From UBA6144 sp964399165 (GTDB taxonomy: Bacteria > Bdellovibrionota > Bacteriovoracia > Bacteriovoracales > Bacteriovoracaceae), in contig CAYNPO010000009.1 of assembly GCA_964399165.1 (NCBI GenBank), positions 62,001-126,000 on the forward strand: a DNA stretch of 64,000 nucleotides, given 5' to 3'. Positions 7,737 through 16,182 of this stretch are shown here, one piece after another. Every line of letters starts with the position of its first letter. Position 1 is the stretch's first letter. Below the pieces are notes generated by a model. It made no database searches. It was not told the origin of the DNA and worked only from the letters and a program-made list of their open reading frames with translations. A program made the translations under genes and the position numbers.

Positions 7737-8023
7737 GCCCACTCGTGGCACTCTTCCAGGATCGGCTTGAGCTCCACGGGCAGTTCGCGTTCACTCCAGC
7801 GTGAGAGGAACTCGTTGGTGAGTTCGTCCATGCCTTTGAGCTCCGCCTGGAAATCGGCTGGGGCGTCCACGGCGGCGGCGGCTTCCCGCAGCTCATGCAG
7901 CCGTTTCCTGCGCCAGCCGCGCGGCCCATAGAGGATGCGTTGGCGCTGCCACAGGTAATACGCCCCACCGCACGCCGCGAGCAAGGCCAGCTCCGCCAGC
8001 AGTGGCCAGATTTTTTCGCCCAT
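7715..8023 (-). CDS. Small membrane-anchored protein, 102 aa
   Basis: Translation starts at ATG 8021-8023, which shares one base with the stop of the preceding acyltransferase gene (TGATG), a sign of coupled translation. One N-terminal transmembrane helix (about 6-24, LLAELALLAACGGAYYLW) is followed by a basic patch (RGWRRKRLHELRE) and an acidic, helical cytoplasmic tail. This resembles the small bitopic proteins that anchor or regulate a neighbouring membrane enzyme. Here the natural partner would be the MBOAT protein (inference). No family is recognised. Confidence 0.6.
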   Translation of the reverse strand: MGEKIWPLLAELALLAACGGAYYLWQRQRILYGPRGWRRKRLHELREAAAAVDAPADFQAELKGMDELTNEFLSRWSERELPVELKPILEECHEWAQSQPRT

Positions 8024-8754
8024 CAAGCCCCCAATCCGAAAAAGCGCAGGAAAGGCCCCATCAGGAAAAGCGGTGAGGGGAGGAGGACCACCGCCCAGGC
8101 CCAGGCCCGGCGCCAAGAGGGGTGGCGGGAGCGCAGCCAATGCCGGTCCACCACGACGCCCGCCGCCTGGATGAGGAAGTAGGCGAGCATGTTCCCCAAA
8201 GGGGCGCGCCCGAAGGTGAGCTGTGCAGGCAGGTTGAACATGGCTTCATGGAAAACCCCGCTCGCCACGAAGCCCACGAAGACCTGCCCTCCCATGGAAC
8301 GGGAGAATTTTCGGCCCACCAGCGCGAACCAGTCGCTGAGCCACTGGTTCCACCGGCGGCCCCAGAAGTTGGAGAGTGAGTGAGCCTCCCAGGGCCGTTG
8401 GTGGATGGGTGGGACGCCCCGAGGGCGGCCAAACAGCAACAAGATGGTGGCGCCCGCCCATTCCGTGCAGAACCACGCCAAGGGGGCGGCCAGATAAGCC
8501 TGCCACCAGCGGTCCCAGCTCCAGGGAAGGGTGGCGAGACCTTTCCACCACGCCAGGGCCAGGAGGAAGAAGAAGAATTGACGGGCGAGGATGTCCACCA
8601 GCGCCGGGGTGGAACGGGTCCGCACTTGTCCGACCAAAGGGCTCGACCAAGGAGAAGTCCTGTTAGCGGGCACTAACATGGCGGTAGCGCGCTTCATCGC
8701 AACCAGCAGTAACAGCAGGTTTCCGAGAAGGATGCTTTGATAAAGCACGCCCAT
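8023..8754 (-). CDS. MBOAT/wax-synthase-like membrane acyltransferase
   Basis: The product has six or more hydrophobic segments and two signatures of the MBOAT/wax ester synthase group: HSLSNFWGRRWNQWLSDWF, and a membrane-embedded catalytic-type histidine in SGVFHEAMF. Such enzymes transfer an acyl chain to an alcohol, sugar or protein acceptor in the membrane. I place the start at ATG 8754 (243 aa). The frame is open up to 8928, but longer versions would overlap the oppositely oriented gene at 8882, and none has a good ribosome site. The true N-terminus is therefore uncertain. It is coupled to a small bitopic protein downstream. Confidence 0.65.
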   Translation of the reverse strand: MGVLYQSILLGNLLLLLVAMKRATAMLVPANRTSPWSSPLVGQVRTRSTPALVDILARQFFFFLLALAWWKGLATLPWSWDRWWQAYLAAPLAWFCTEWAGATILLLFGRPRGVPPIHQRPWEAHSLSNFWGRRWNQWLSDWFALVGRKFSRSMGGQVFVGFVASGVFHEAMFNLPAQLTFGRAPLGNMLAYFLIQAAGVVVDRHWLRSRHPSWRRAWAWAVVLLPSPLFLMGPFLRFFGLGA

Positions 8755-8881
8755 AGGAAAAGCGTATTTCCGCGGGTTAAGGCTGGCAATGACTATTGGG
8801 AGGACGAATTTTCTCCCCGCCCCAACGGCGTTTACCCCCATCCGGCGGCCGCCGATAAGGAGGGCGAGGAAGGGTAGCCCC

Positions 8882-9121
8882 ATGTACGCCAAAACCATCC
8901 GCGACCTGCTCAAATCCACCCAGCTCACCGAGGACTTTTTCGTGGGACTGGACCCGTTCCATTTGAATTACATCGAGATGTGCTTCAAGCGGTCCTTGGA
9001 TGAGCAGATCGGCATGATGGGTGAAGTGGAGTTCCACAATTACCAGCTCTTCCTGCGCTACAAAAACGAGTACGGGGAGGATTTCTACCCGGAAATCCGC
9101 GTGCACAAAAAAGCTTCCTGA
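8882..9121 (+). CDS. Small conserved-looking protein, 79 aa, unknown
   Basis: The ATG at 8882 is preceded by an AGGAAGGG ribosome site. The product has no signal or membrane segment. It is rich in aromatic residues and charged pairs (LDPFHLNYIEMCF, EFHNYQLFLRYKNEYGEDFYPEIRVHKK), which suggests a compact alpha-beta fold of the kind seen in small nucleic-acid or protein binding domains. It lies alone between the divergent acyltransferase gene and the FAD oxidase gene. I do not recognise the family. Confidence 0.6.
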   Translation: MYAKTIRDLLKSTQLTEDFFVGLDPFHLNYIEMCFKRSLDEQIGMMGEVEFHNYQLFLRYKNEYGEDFYPEIRVHKKAS

Positions 9122-9175
9122 TTTTCCCTTCACAACTCCGGGACGGCCTTCCGGCGCCTGCGCTATGGTAGAGCC

Positions 9176-10327
9176 ATGACCACCTCCGCCTGGCATGCCT
9201 CACCTCCTTCATCCCCGCGTGAGGACCGCGCCGACGTGGTAGTGGTAGGGGCCGGCATTACCGGCCTCTCCCTCGCCTATTGGGTCAAAGAGCATCGTCC
9301 AGAAGCCTCGGTTCTGGTGTTGGACCGTGCGGGCGTGGCCGCCGGCGCCAGCGGCCGCAACGCCGGCTTCCACACCGCGGGCAGCGTGGCCCTTTTCGCC
9401 CAATTGGCGGCGCGGGACGGGGTGGAGGAGGCACGACGGTTCTGGGAGTTTAAACAAGAGAGCTTGCGGCTGATGCGCGAACGGCTTTTTTCCCGATTCG
9501 CCGCCTGCGATTTCGAATTCAACGGCAGCGCCACGCTCTACCGCTCCCCGGAAGCCATGGGCGCCGATGCCGCGGTCATGGCGTCACTGGGCATCCAAAC
9601 GCGGGAACTTCCCACCGCGGACCTCGAAGCGCAAGGTCTTCGCGGTTTCGCCGGTGCCTGGGTCATCCCCGAGGAGGGAGCCTGCCACCCCGTGAAGTTG
9701 CTGCGGACGCTAGCCGAGGACCTCGCCGCAAGAGGCGTGGTGTTTCGTATGGGAGAGTCGGTGGGTTGGATGGGCGTGGACGGGGAGGGAACGCGCCTCA
9801 CTCTCGAGCGCGGCAGCGCCCACGGCAAGCATGTTTTCCTGGCGCTCAACGGGTATCTGGGTCAACTCCTGCCCGGACTGGCGAGCTGGGTTCGCCCCAC
9901 CCGGGCGCAGATGCTTTCCCTGCACGCTCCCAAGCTCAAGCTCCACGGCAACTTCTACGACCCCGCCCACCGGGTGTATTTCCGCCGGGCCGGCGATCAT
10001 CTGCTCGTGGGGGGCATGCGGCTTCTCGAAGAGGGCACCGAGAACAGCGATTTCGACAAAACCACCCCAATCATCCAAGGGGCCCTGGAGCATTACGCCC
10101 GGGAAACGCTCGGTCTCGACATGCCGGTGACCGCGCGCTGGTCGGGAGTCATGGGGTTCACCCCGGGCGAAGTGCCCTACGCCCGGGCGGTACCGGATTT
10201 GCCCCATGTCACCTTCGTGGGGGGTTACAGCGGTCATGGCATGGGCGCTGCTTTTGGCACGGCCCACGCGGCGGTCCGGCTTTGGCTGGGACTTGCTAGC
10301 GAGTCTGCACGGGTTCTTTCTTGTTGA
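9176..10327 (+). CDS. FAD-dependent oxidoreductase, DAO family
   Basis: The 383-residue protein has the Rossmann dinucleotide motif near its N-terminus (GAGITG, 25-30, after the strand VVVV) and the second DAO-family element GVAAGASGRNAGF. The C-terminal FAD-closing motif is GGYSGHGMGAAFGTAHAA. This layout is that of glycine oxidase, gamma-glutamylputrescine oxidase and related flavoenzymes that oxidise amino acids or amines to imines with release of peroxide. The substrate cannot be read from the sequence. The next gene on the strand encodes an extracytoplasmic peptide-binding protein, so amino-acid or amine use is plausible. Confidence 0.8.
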   Translation: MTTSAWHASPPSSPREDRADVVVVGAGITGLSLAYWVKEHRPEASVLVLDRAGVAAGASGRNAGFHTAGSVALFAQLAARDGVEEARRFWEFKQESLRLMRERLFSRFAACDFEFNGSATLYRSPEAMGADAAVMASLGIQTRELPTADLEAQGLRGFAGAWVIPEEGACHPVKLLRTLAEDLAARGVVFRMGESVGWMGVDGEGTRLTLERGSAHGKHVFLALNGYLGQLLPGLASWVRPTRAQMLSLHAPKLKLHGNFYDPAHRVYFRRAGDHLLVGGMRLLEEGTENSDFDKTTPIIQGALEHYARETLGLDMPVTARWSGVMGFTPGEVPYARAVPDLPHVTFVGGYSGHGMGAAFGTAHAAVRLWLGLASESARVLSC

Positions 10328-10356
10328 AGGCCCCGCCCCCCCCGTAGAATGGGGAC

Positions 10357-12093
10357 ATGAAGAAATTCGCCCCGTTCGCCGTGGTCGGCACTCTCAGCCT
10401 CGCCGCCCTCTTGTGGTGGTGGCTGCGCCCTACGCCCGTGGTCCGCGAGCGGCTCGAGTTGAGCGTGGAAAACGTGGTGGAGACCTTCGATCCCGCCAAG
10501 GCGTACAGCGACGACGCGCTCACCATCATGTCCCAGGTGCTGGAGCCCCTGTACCAGTACCACTACCTCAAACGGCCCTACGAGATCATCCCCATGGTGG
10601 CCGAAGGGTTGCCCGAAGGGGATGAGACCAACATCATCGTGCGCCTGCGCCCTGGCCTGTTCTACCACCCCCATCCCGCGTTTGGCGGCAAAGTGCGCGA
10701 GCTGCACGCCGAAGACGTGGTGATGGCCCTCAAGCGCATCGCCTTCATGCCCACCGCCAGTCCCTTTCGTTCCTTCTTCGCGGAGACCCTGGTGGGATTC
10801 AGGGAATTCGGCGAGGCAGTGGGGGAGGACTGGCGCAAGCTGCGGACCACGCCCTTGGCCGGCGCCTCCGCCCAGGAGTTGGAGTTGCGCCTGCGGCTCA
10901 CGCGTCCCGAACCGAACCTGATCTACTACCTCGCCATGTCCGCCTTGGCGCCCGTCCCTTGGGAAGTGGTGGACTTCCACCAGAACGACCTCTCCCAGGT
11001 CTTGGTGGGCACAGGGCCATACCAGTACCTGGGTTTCTCCCGCGACCGCTACCAACTCACCGCCTTCGACAAGTATCGCGAGGATTTTTACCCCACCACG
11101 GGCGACCGCTACGCCAACATCCAGAACCTCCTTTCCAACTCCCGTGAGCGCATTCCTTTCATACGAGAGGTGAACTACCACGTCATGCCCACGGAAGAGG
11201 CGCGCTGGTCGGCTTTCCTGGAAGGCAAGATCGACCTGCTGGCCGTCCCCAAGGGTCTTCTCCCGCGGATCATGGGGGAAGGCGGTAAAGGCAAACGTGA
11301 GCTCGAGGAACGCGGCGTACAGGTGAAGCACTTTCCGGTGCAGGCCCTGCGCTGGCTTTCCTTCAACATGCGTGACCCGCTCTGGGGCAAGAACGTGGCC
11401 CTTAGGCAGGCCATCGCCCACGCCGTGGACGTGGATGCCTACATCGACATCCTCTCGCAGAAAACCAACCTCAAGGCCCACTCACTGCTGGTTCCGGGCC
11501 TGCCGGGCTACGACCCCTCTTCCTCATTACCTTTCCACTTCGACTTGGCCCGAGCCCGAGCCTTCCTGTCGCAGGCGGGATATCCCGGGGGGAAGGGACT
11601 CCCGCCGCTGCGTTACAGCACCCGCGGTAACCAGGACGTGAACCTTGTCGAGGCGGAGTTCCTGAAGGGGCAGCTCGCGCGCATCGGCATCCGGCTTGAG
11701 GTGGAGGTGCTCACCTTCACCGACTTCCTCAAGCGCGGGCGGGCCGGTGAGCTGCAGTTCTTTACCGACAACTGGCTCTTTGACTATCCCGACGGAGAGA
11801 ACATCATGCAGCTGTTGGTGAGCGCCAACATCCCGGGAATCAACAAGGCAGGCTACCAGCATCCGCAGGTGGACGCCTGGTACCGGGAACTGCGGGTCAC
11901 CGAGGACACGGGGGAGAAGGTGAGGCTGATGGGCCTGATTGAGAAACAAGTCATGCGGGACCTACCGTGGATTCCCCTCATGTGCGAGAGTTCCTACGTG
12001 CTCCTGGCCCCGCATGTCCACAACTACCGGAAGTCGTCCGTCGCCCGCAACTACCTCAAGTACCTCAAGCTGAGCGAAGCTCAGAGCTTGTAG
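10357..12093 (+). CDS. Extracytoplasmic oligopeptide-binding protein (SBP family 5)
   Basis: The 578-residue product resembles OppA/DppA. One N-terminal hydrophobic helix (5-23) is followed by the family pattern from FDPAKAYSDDA through the lobe II segment (LRQAIAHAVDVDAYI) to the C-terminal MRDLPWIPL. The N-terminal helix lacks a lipobox cysteine, so the protein is either cleaved by signal peptidase I or kept as a membrane anchor. No permease or ATPase genes adjoin it, so it is an orphan binding protein that would have to serve a transporter encoded elsewhere. Its 3' end overlaps a small gene on the opposite strand by 13 bp. Confidence 0.85.
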   Translation: MKKFAPFAVVGTLSLAALLWWWLRPTPVVRERLELSVENVVETFDPAKAYSDDALTIMSQVLEPLYQYHYLKRPYEIIPMVAEGLPEGDETNIIVRLRPGLFYHPHPAFGGKVRELHAEDVVMALKRIAFMPTASPFRSFFAETLVGFREFGEAVGEDWRKLRTTPLAGASAQELELRLRLTRPEPNLIYYLAMSALAPVPWEVVDFHQNDLSQVLVGTGPYQYLGFSRDRYQLTAFDKYREDFYPTTGDRYANIQNLLSNSRERIPFIREVNYHVMPTEEARWSAFLEGKIDLLAVPKGLLPRIMGEGGKGKRELEERGVQVKHFPVQALRWLSFNMRDPLWGKNVALRQAIAHAVDVDAYIDILSQKTNLKAHSLLVPGLPGYDPSSSLPFHFDLARARAFLSQAGYPGGKGLPPLRYSTRGNQDVNLVEAEFLKGQLARIGIRLEVEVLTFTDFLKRGRAGELQFFTDNWLFDYPDGENIMQLLVSANIPGINKAGYQHPQVDAWYRELRVTEDTGEKVRLMGLIEKQVMRDLPWIPLMCESSYVLLAPHVHNYRKSSVARNYLKYLKLSEAQSL

Positions 12094-12239
12094 GAAGGAT
12101 CGTAGTGCACGTGAGGTTGGTGATGGGCCTCGACGCTGGCCACGCCACGCTGGGCGGGAGTGGAATAGGTCCACCAACTGAATGCGAAAGCACAGGCGAT
12201 GAAAGCGAATACGGCGCAGAAACTCTTTACGTGGTCCAT
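12081..12239 (-). CDS. Small single-pass membrane protein, 52 aa
   Basis: ATG at 12239 follows a strong ribosome site (GAGGAGG, six bases spacing); the stop is at 12081. One transmembrane helix (about 6-23, FCAVFAFIACAFAFSWW) is followed by a histidine-rich tail (EAHHQPHVHYDPSY) that would be able to bind a metal. The protein resembles small subunits or regulators of membrane enzymes. It is not adjacent to an obvious partner on its strand. The ribosome site and the membrane-protein character are the main support; the family is unknown. Confidence 0.6.
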   Translation of the reverse strand: MDHVKSFCAVFAFIACAFAFSWWTYSTPAQRGVASVEAHHQPHVHYDPSYKL

Positions 12240-12403
12240 GGTGCCCTCCTCTAAGGTGACAATCCCCTTATCGGCGCAATTTCCCATTACCTGCGGGTCA
12301 GAATATTCCCTTTCTTTCCAAAGACTTAACCCCTACCTCCGGGTTGCCACCGCCCATACCTCAAGGGTAGAATCCCTCCCACCCTTTGGAAAGTGAGAGG
12401 CCC

Positions 12404-12892
12404 ATGGACAAATGGGCGATGAGAACAGTTTTGTTGTGCTTCCTGGCCTTCACGGGCGCGGGGCACGCGCAATTTCCCCGGGAAAAAACCGTCATAGGTC
12501 GTGTGGAATGGGTGGAGCTTCCCGACCTCAAGCTGCGCTTCCGCGCGCGCATCGATACCGGCGCCCAAACCACCTCGCTCCACGCCACCCACGTGGAGGA
12601 GTTCCAGCGTGAGGGCGCCACTTGGGTTAAATTCCGCCTACGCGATCGCGGTGGAAAAGACATCGAGGTGAGCCGCAAGGTCGAATCCACCGCCCAAGTC
12701 ATGTCCACCACCGGCACGGGCTCCAAGCGCTACGTGATCCGGGAGAAGCTCAAGCTGGGCAAGGTGGTGCGCGAACTCCCGGTGAACCTCAATGACCGCA
12801 CCCGCATGTCCTATCCCATCCTGGTGGGTCGCAATTTCCTCATGGGGTACTTCTTGGTGGACGTGGCCCGCTCCCACGTGATGGGGGATTGA
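12404..12892 (+). CDS. Secreted retropepsin-like aspartic protease (RimB/RloA type)
   Basis: The 162-residue product has a signal peptide (about 6-23) and then the domain called ATP-dependent zinc protease in databases (PF05618), now seen as retropepsin-like. The catalytic aspartate is D51 in RARIDTGAQTTSLHA. Relatives are found beside ATP-grasp glutamate ligases such as RimK, where they trim or process the ligated product. That is the case here: the next two genes encode an inactive transglutaminase/7TM protein and an ATP-grasp ligase, a set known in pseudomonads as RloA-RloB-RloC and linked to osmotic tolerance. The start at 12404 has GAGAGG upstream. The export signal puts this copy in the periplasm. 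Confidence 0.8.
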   Translation: MDKWAMRTVLLCFLAFTGAGHAQFPREKTVIGRVEWVELPDLKLRFRARIDTGAQTTSLHATHVEEFQREGATWVKFRLRDRGGKDIEVSRKVESTAQVMSTTGTGSKRYVIREKLKLGKVVRELPVNLNDRTRMSYPILVGRNFLMGYFLVDVARSHVMGD

Positions 12893-12893
12893 T

Positions 12894-14492
12894 ATGAGTC
12901 CTCGCCGACCGGTCTTCTGGCTCGTGCTCCTTTGTTTCGCCATTCCAGCGGCGATGTTCTACTACAAGGCCGAAGTGCTGCGGTTGAGCCTTCTCCCGCA
13001 CAAGGTCGACGACGTCTGGCTCCTCCACGTCTCGGTGCGCCCCAAGGATCCGACCGCCACCTCCGTCTCCTTCCCGATCCCTCGTTCAGGCGACGGGCTC
13101 AAGGTCACCGACGAACGGACGCGCGGAAAGGGCATCGACACCCTGGTGGACCGCAACCACGACTCGGCGATGATGACTTGGCTCGCCCGCGAGCCGTTCC
13201 AGAAGCGGGTGGTTTACACCGCCCGGGTGGACATCAATCCCGTCCTGGTCAAAGACATTCCCAAGGACAGCGCGGCGACCTATCCCCCCGCGGCCAAGCG
13301 CTACCTCAAAGGCCCGGCCCTGGCCCCCGCCGAGAAAGAGGCCGTGAGAACGCTGGCCGCCGCCATCTTCGAGGGTAACGAGGACAAGACCGCCCACGCC
13401 CGCAAGGCCTTCTACTACGTGGACGAGGAAATCCAGCGCAACGTGCGCCAAAAGGACATGGTGGAGGCCCTCTCCTCTGGCAAGGCCTCACCGTTGGTGA
13501 AGGCCCGCCTCTTCGCGGCCCTGTGCCGGGAGGGAGGCGTGCCCGCCCGCGTAGTTGCCATGCTGCGCCTGCCGCTTCCCGGGGAACCCGCGGAGGATAA
13601 TTACCATCTGACCTTTGCCAACGAGGTTTTCCTCAACAACCGCTGGGTTCCGGTGGACACCAATCGCGGTCTTTTCGGCGAGCGCCCCGACCGCTATCTG
13701 GTGCTTCACCGGCACTTTGAGAGCATCGAGAAGGGGATGGCGCGCACGAGCTACACCATCCGGGCCGAACGGGCGGTCATGAACCGCTTCAACAAGGCCG
13801 GTTTCTACGATGAGGTGAAGCTGCGCGGGCCCTGGCTGGCTTCGCTCTCCCTCTACCGCCTGCCGTTGCCTGTCCAGGCCGTCTTCGCCACCATTTTGCT
13901 CATCCCCGTGGGCACCCTGGTGCTGTGCTTCGCCCGCAATCTCTTGGGCGTGCCGACTTTCGGCATGTTCACGCCGATCCTCCTCACCGTGTTCTTCAAG
14001 GAAACCACTCTGGCCTTCGGGCTCATGTTCTTCCTGGTGGTGGTGCTGCTCGGATTCCTGGAGCGCTGGCTCTTGGACCGCCTGTACCTCCTGGCACTGC
14101 CGCGCCTTTCGGTGCTCCTGACCTTGGTCATCATCTTCCTCATGGCCGTCTCCCTCACCGGCGCCACCGAATACTTCGGCGTGTCCCATTTCGGGTATTT
14201 CCCCATCGTCATCGTCACCGTGTTCATCGAGCGCTTCAGCATCATGCTCACCGAAGAGGGGCCGGTGAACACCCTCAAGACGTTGTTGGGGACCTTGGTG
14301 ATCTCACTCCTCGCCTACGCCCTCTATTCTTTCGACACGCTGGAGATCCTGGTCTTCACCAACCCCGAGCTCCTGCTGGCGGTCATCGGCCTTCTTATCT
14401 TGGTCGGTAAGTACAAGGGCTACCGCCTCTCCGAGTTCATCCGCTTCCGCGACTTGGTCAAGCAGGTGAAGGCGCGCCAGGGGGATGCGTGA
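12894..14492 (+). CDS. Inactive transglutaminase with 7TM domain (RloB-like)
   Basis: The 532-residue protein has an N-terminal membrane anchor, then a periplasmic domain with the outline of a transglutaminase-like fold (about 150-290). The position normally held by the catalytic cysteine reads GKASPLVKARLFAALCR, so the enzyme is probably inactive. About seven membrane helices form the C-terminal third. This matches the inactive transglutaminase/7TM pair of domains that always travels with an ATP-grasp ligase and a retropepsin. It begins one base after the retropepsin stop, and its TGA overlaps the GTG of the ligase gene, so the three are translated together. Confidence 0.85.
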   Translation: MSPRRPVFWLVLLCFAIPAAMFYYKAEVLRLSLLPHKVDDVWLLHVSVRPKDPTATSVSFPIPRSGDGLKVTDERTRGKGIDTLVDRNHDSAMMTWLAREPFQKRVVYTARVDINPVLVKDIPKDSAATYPPAAKRYLKGPALAPAEKEAVRTLAAAIFEGNEDKTAHARKAFYYVDEEIQRNVRQKDMVEALSSGKASPLVKARLFAALCREGGVPARVVAMLRLPLPGEPAEDNYHLTFANEVFLNNRWVPVDTNRGLFGERPDRYLVLHRHFESIEKGMARTSYTIRAERAVMNRFNKAGFYDEVKLRGPWLASLSLYRLPLPVQAVFATILLIPVGTLVLCFARNLLGVPTFGMFTPILLTVFFKETTLAFGLMFFLVVVLLGFLERWLLDRLYLLALPRLSVLLTLVIIFLMAVSLTGATEYFGVSHFGYFPIVIVTVFIERFSIMLTEEGPVNTLKTLLGTLVISLLAYALYSFDTLEILVFTNPELLLAVIGLLILVGKYKGYRLSEFIRFRDLVKQVKARQGDA

Positions 14493-15430
14493 TTTTCCGT
14501 CAGCTCCACGAGCTGGGGATCCTGGGCATCAACAACCGCATCGGGCGCTACATCCTCCGCCACAACAAGCGCGCGCTCTACCCCTGGGTGGACGACAAGG
14601 CCAAGACCGCCGAGCGCGCGGCCTCCTGGGGCATCCCCATGCCTGAGAACTACCGGGTGGTCTCGCGTTTCGGAGACCTGAAGGATCTCCCCGAGCGCCT
14701 GGCGGCCCTGCCTTCATTCGTGATCAAGCCCGCCAACGGTTCCCAGGGCAACGGCATCGTGGTCATCACTGAGGTGCTGACCGATGACAAGGGACAGCCG
14801 TGCTTCCGGCGGGCCAACGGGAAGCTCATGTCCCTGGACGAAGTCCGCCATCACCTTTCCAGCATCCTCTCGGGGTTGTACTCCCTGACCGGGCGTCCCG
14901 ACCAAGCGATCATCCAGCAGAAAATCGACAAGCATCCCGTCTTCGACGACTACAGCTATGGCGGAATTCCCGACATTCGGGTCATCGTCTTTGAGGGCTA
15001 CCCCGTCATGGCGATGGTGCGTCTCCCGACCAAGGCCTCCGACGGCAAGGCCAACTTGCACCAGGGCGCCATCGGCGTGGGCCTTAACATGCGTGATGGC
15101 AGCGCGAACCACGCCGTGGTCAAGAACCACATGGTGGAGAAACATCCGGACACCGGCCGAATCCTTTCCGACCTGAAGATCCCCGGTTGGGACGACATCC
15201 TGGAACTCGCGGCCCGCTGCCATGACATGGTGGGGTTGGGCTATTTGGGCGTGGACATAGTCCTTACCAAAGACGGTCCGATTCTGCTGGAACTCAACGC
15301 CCGGCCAGGACTCGCGATCCAGATCGCGAATTTGTCGGGGCTGGTGCCGCGGCTTGAGACCGTGCGGCGGGAATTACAAGTGGGGCTTTCGGCCAAGGAA
15401 CGGGCGCAGTATTCCCGGCAGTGGTTCTGA
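14489..15430 (+). CDS. ATP-grasp ligase, alpha-L-glutamate ligase-related (RloC-like)
   Basis: The 313-residue protein is an ATP-grasp enzyme of the glutamate-ligase-related group (TIGR02291 type). Visible elements are the ATP-binding LPSFVIKPANGSQGNGIVVI and the metal-binding LELNARPGL near the C-terminus, plus a G-rich segment GGIPDIRVIVFEGYP. ATP-grasp ligases of this kind add an amino acid to a carboxylate of a peptide or protein; the acceptor is unknown. It starts with GTG inside the stop of the preceding gene (GTGA overlap). The last 10 bp overlap the start of an M23 peptidase gene, so four genes form one tight unit. Confidence 0.85.
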   Translation: MIFRQLHELGILGINNRIGRYILRHNKRALYPWVDDKAKTAERAASWGIPMPENYRVVSRFGDLKDLPERLAALPSFVIKPANGSQGNGIVVITEVLTDDKGQPCFRRANGKLMSLDEVRHHLSSILSGLYSLTGRPDQAIIQQKIDKHPVFDDYSYGGIPDIRVIVFEGYPVMAMVRLPTKASDGKANLHQGAIGVGLNMRDGSANHAVVKNHMVEKHPDTGRILSDLKIPGWDDILELAARCHDMVGLGYLGVDIVLTKDGPILLELNARPGLAIQIANLSGLVPRLETVRRELQVGLSAKERAQYSRQWF

Positions 15431-16161
15431 GCGTGCTGGCGCTGTGGCTCTTCACGTTCCACGCGCACGCCAATTGCATGGTGGCCATTCCCGACGACTG
15501 TCCCGTGGGCAAAGTCTGCGCCAAGTACAACAACGCGGGCGACACCCAGTGCTTCGACGTGCCCGCCCACGCGCCCATAGAGTTCAGCTTGCCCTTCGAT
15601 GCCCAGACCTCGGTCGTATGCGCGCAATCAGGACGCTTCTCCGCCGCGACCCACACTTTTCGCAACATGCTTTATGCTATCGACTTGGCCACGCCTTACG
15701 ACCGCCCAGCCTCGACCGTGCTGGCGGCCGCGGACGGCGTGGCGTATGTCCATGGGGGATGCGCGGACCCCGTGGGGAAGCCCGAGCAAACGAAGACCGA
15801 CGGCTGTGGCCTCGGGTATGGCAACCACGTGTGGGTGCTGCACGAGAAAGGTTACGCCTCTCTATACGCGCACCTTTCAGGGATCCGCGTGAAGACCGGT
15901 GAGCGCGTCCGCCGCCACCAGCCTTTGGGCACGGAAGGCGCCACGGGCCAAGCGGCTTACCGCCACCTCCATTGGGACGTGCACCTGTTCACCGGAGGCC
16001 CGGAGGATTGGGCCAAAACTTTGTCCAAACCGGGGTGGGGTGGTGTGAGTGTCCCCTACCGCTTCACGACTAAGGTGAATGGCTTCGCCAAGGTAGTCGA
16101 TAGTTCGGCCATAGCCTGCCGTTGGCTGGACATGAAGCAGCCGCTCTGGTCAGGGATCTGA
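15421..16161 (+). CDS. Secreted M23-type peptidase with altered zinc site
   Basis: The 246-residue product starts at a GTG lying within the end of the ATP-grasp gene. It has a signal peptide (to about residue 17, FHAHA). The lysostaphin/LytM fold spans about 80-215, with GNHVWVLHEKGYASLYAHL and the HxH motif YRHLHWDVHL. The usual first zinc ligand, the histidine in HxGxD, is not at its place: the segment reads RNMLYAIDLATP, with leucine four residues before the aspartate. The enzyme may use another ligand or be an inactive LytM protein that activates an amidase. Coupling to the ligase operon suggests a shared envelope substrate. Confidence 0.75.
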   Translation: MVLSVLALWLFTFHAHANCMVAIPDDCPVGKVCAKYNNAGDTQCFDVPAHAPIEFSLPFDAQTSVVCAQSGRFSAATHTFRNMLYAIDLATPYDRPASTVLAAADGVAYVHGGCADPVGKPEQTKTDGCGLGYGNHVWVLHEKGYASLYAHLSGIRVKTGERVRRHQPLGTEGATGQAAYRHLHWDVHLFTGGPEDWAKTLSKPGWGGVSVPYRFTTKVNGFAKVVDSSAIACRWLDMKQPLWSGI

Positions 16162-16182
16162 CTTACGTCGGCGGAAGTGAGC

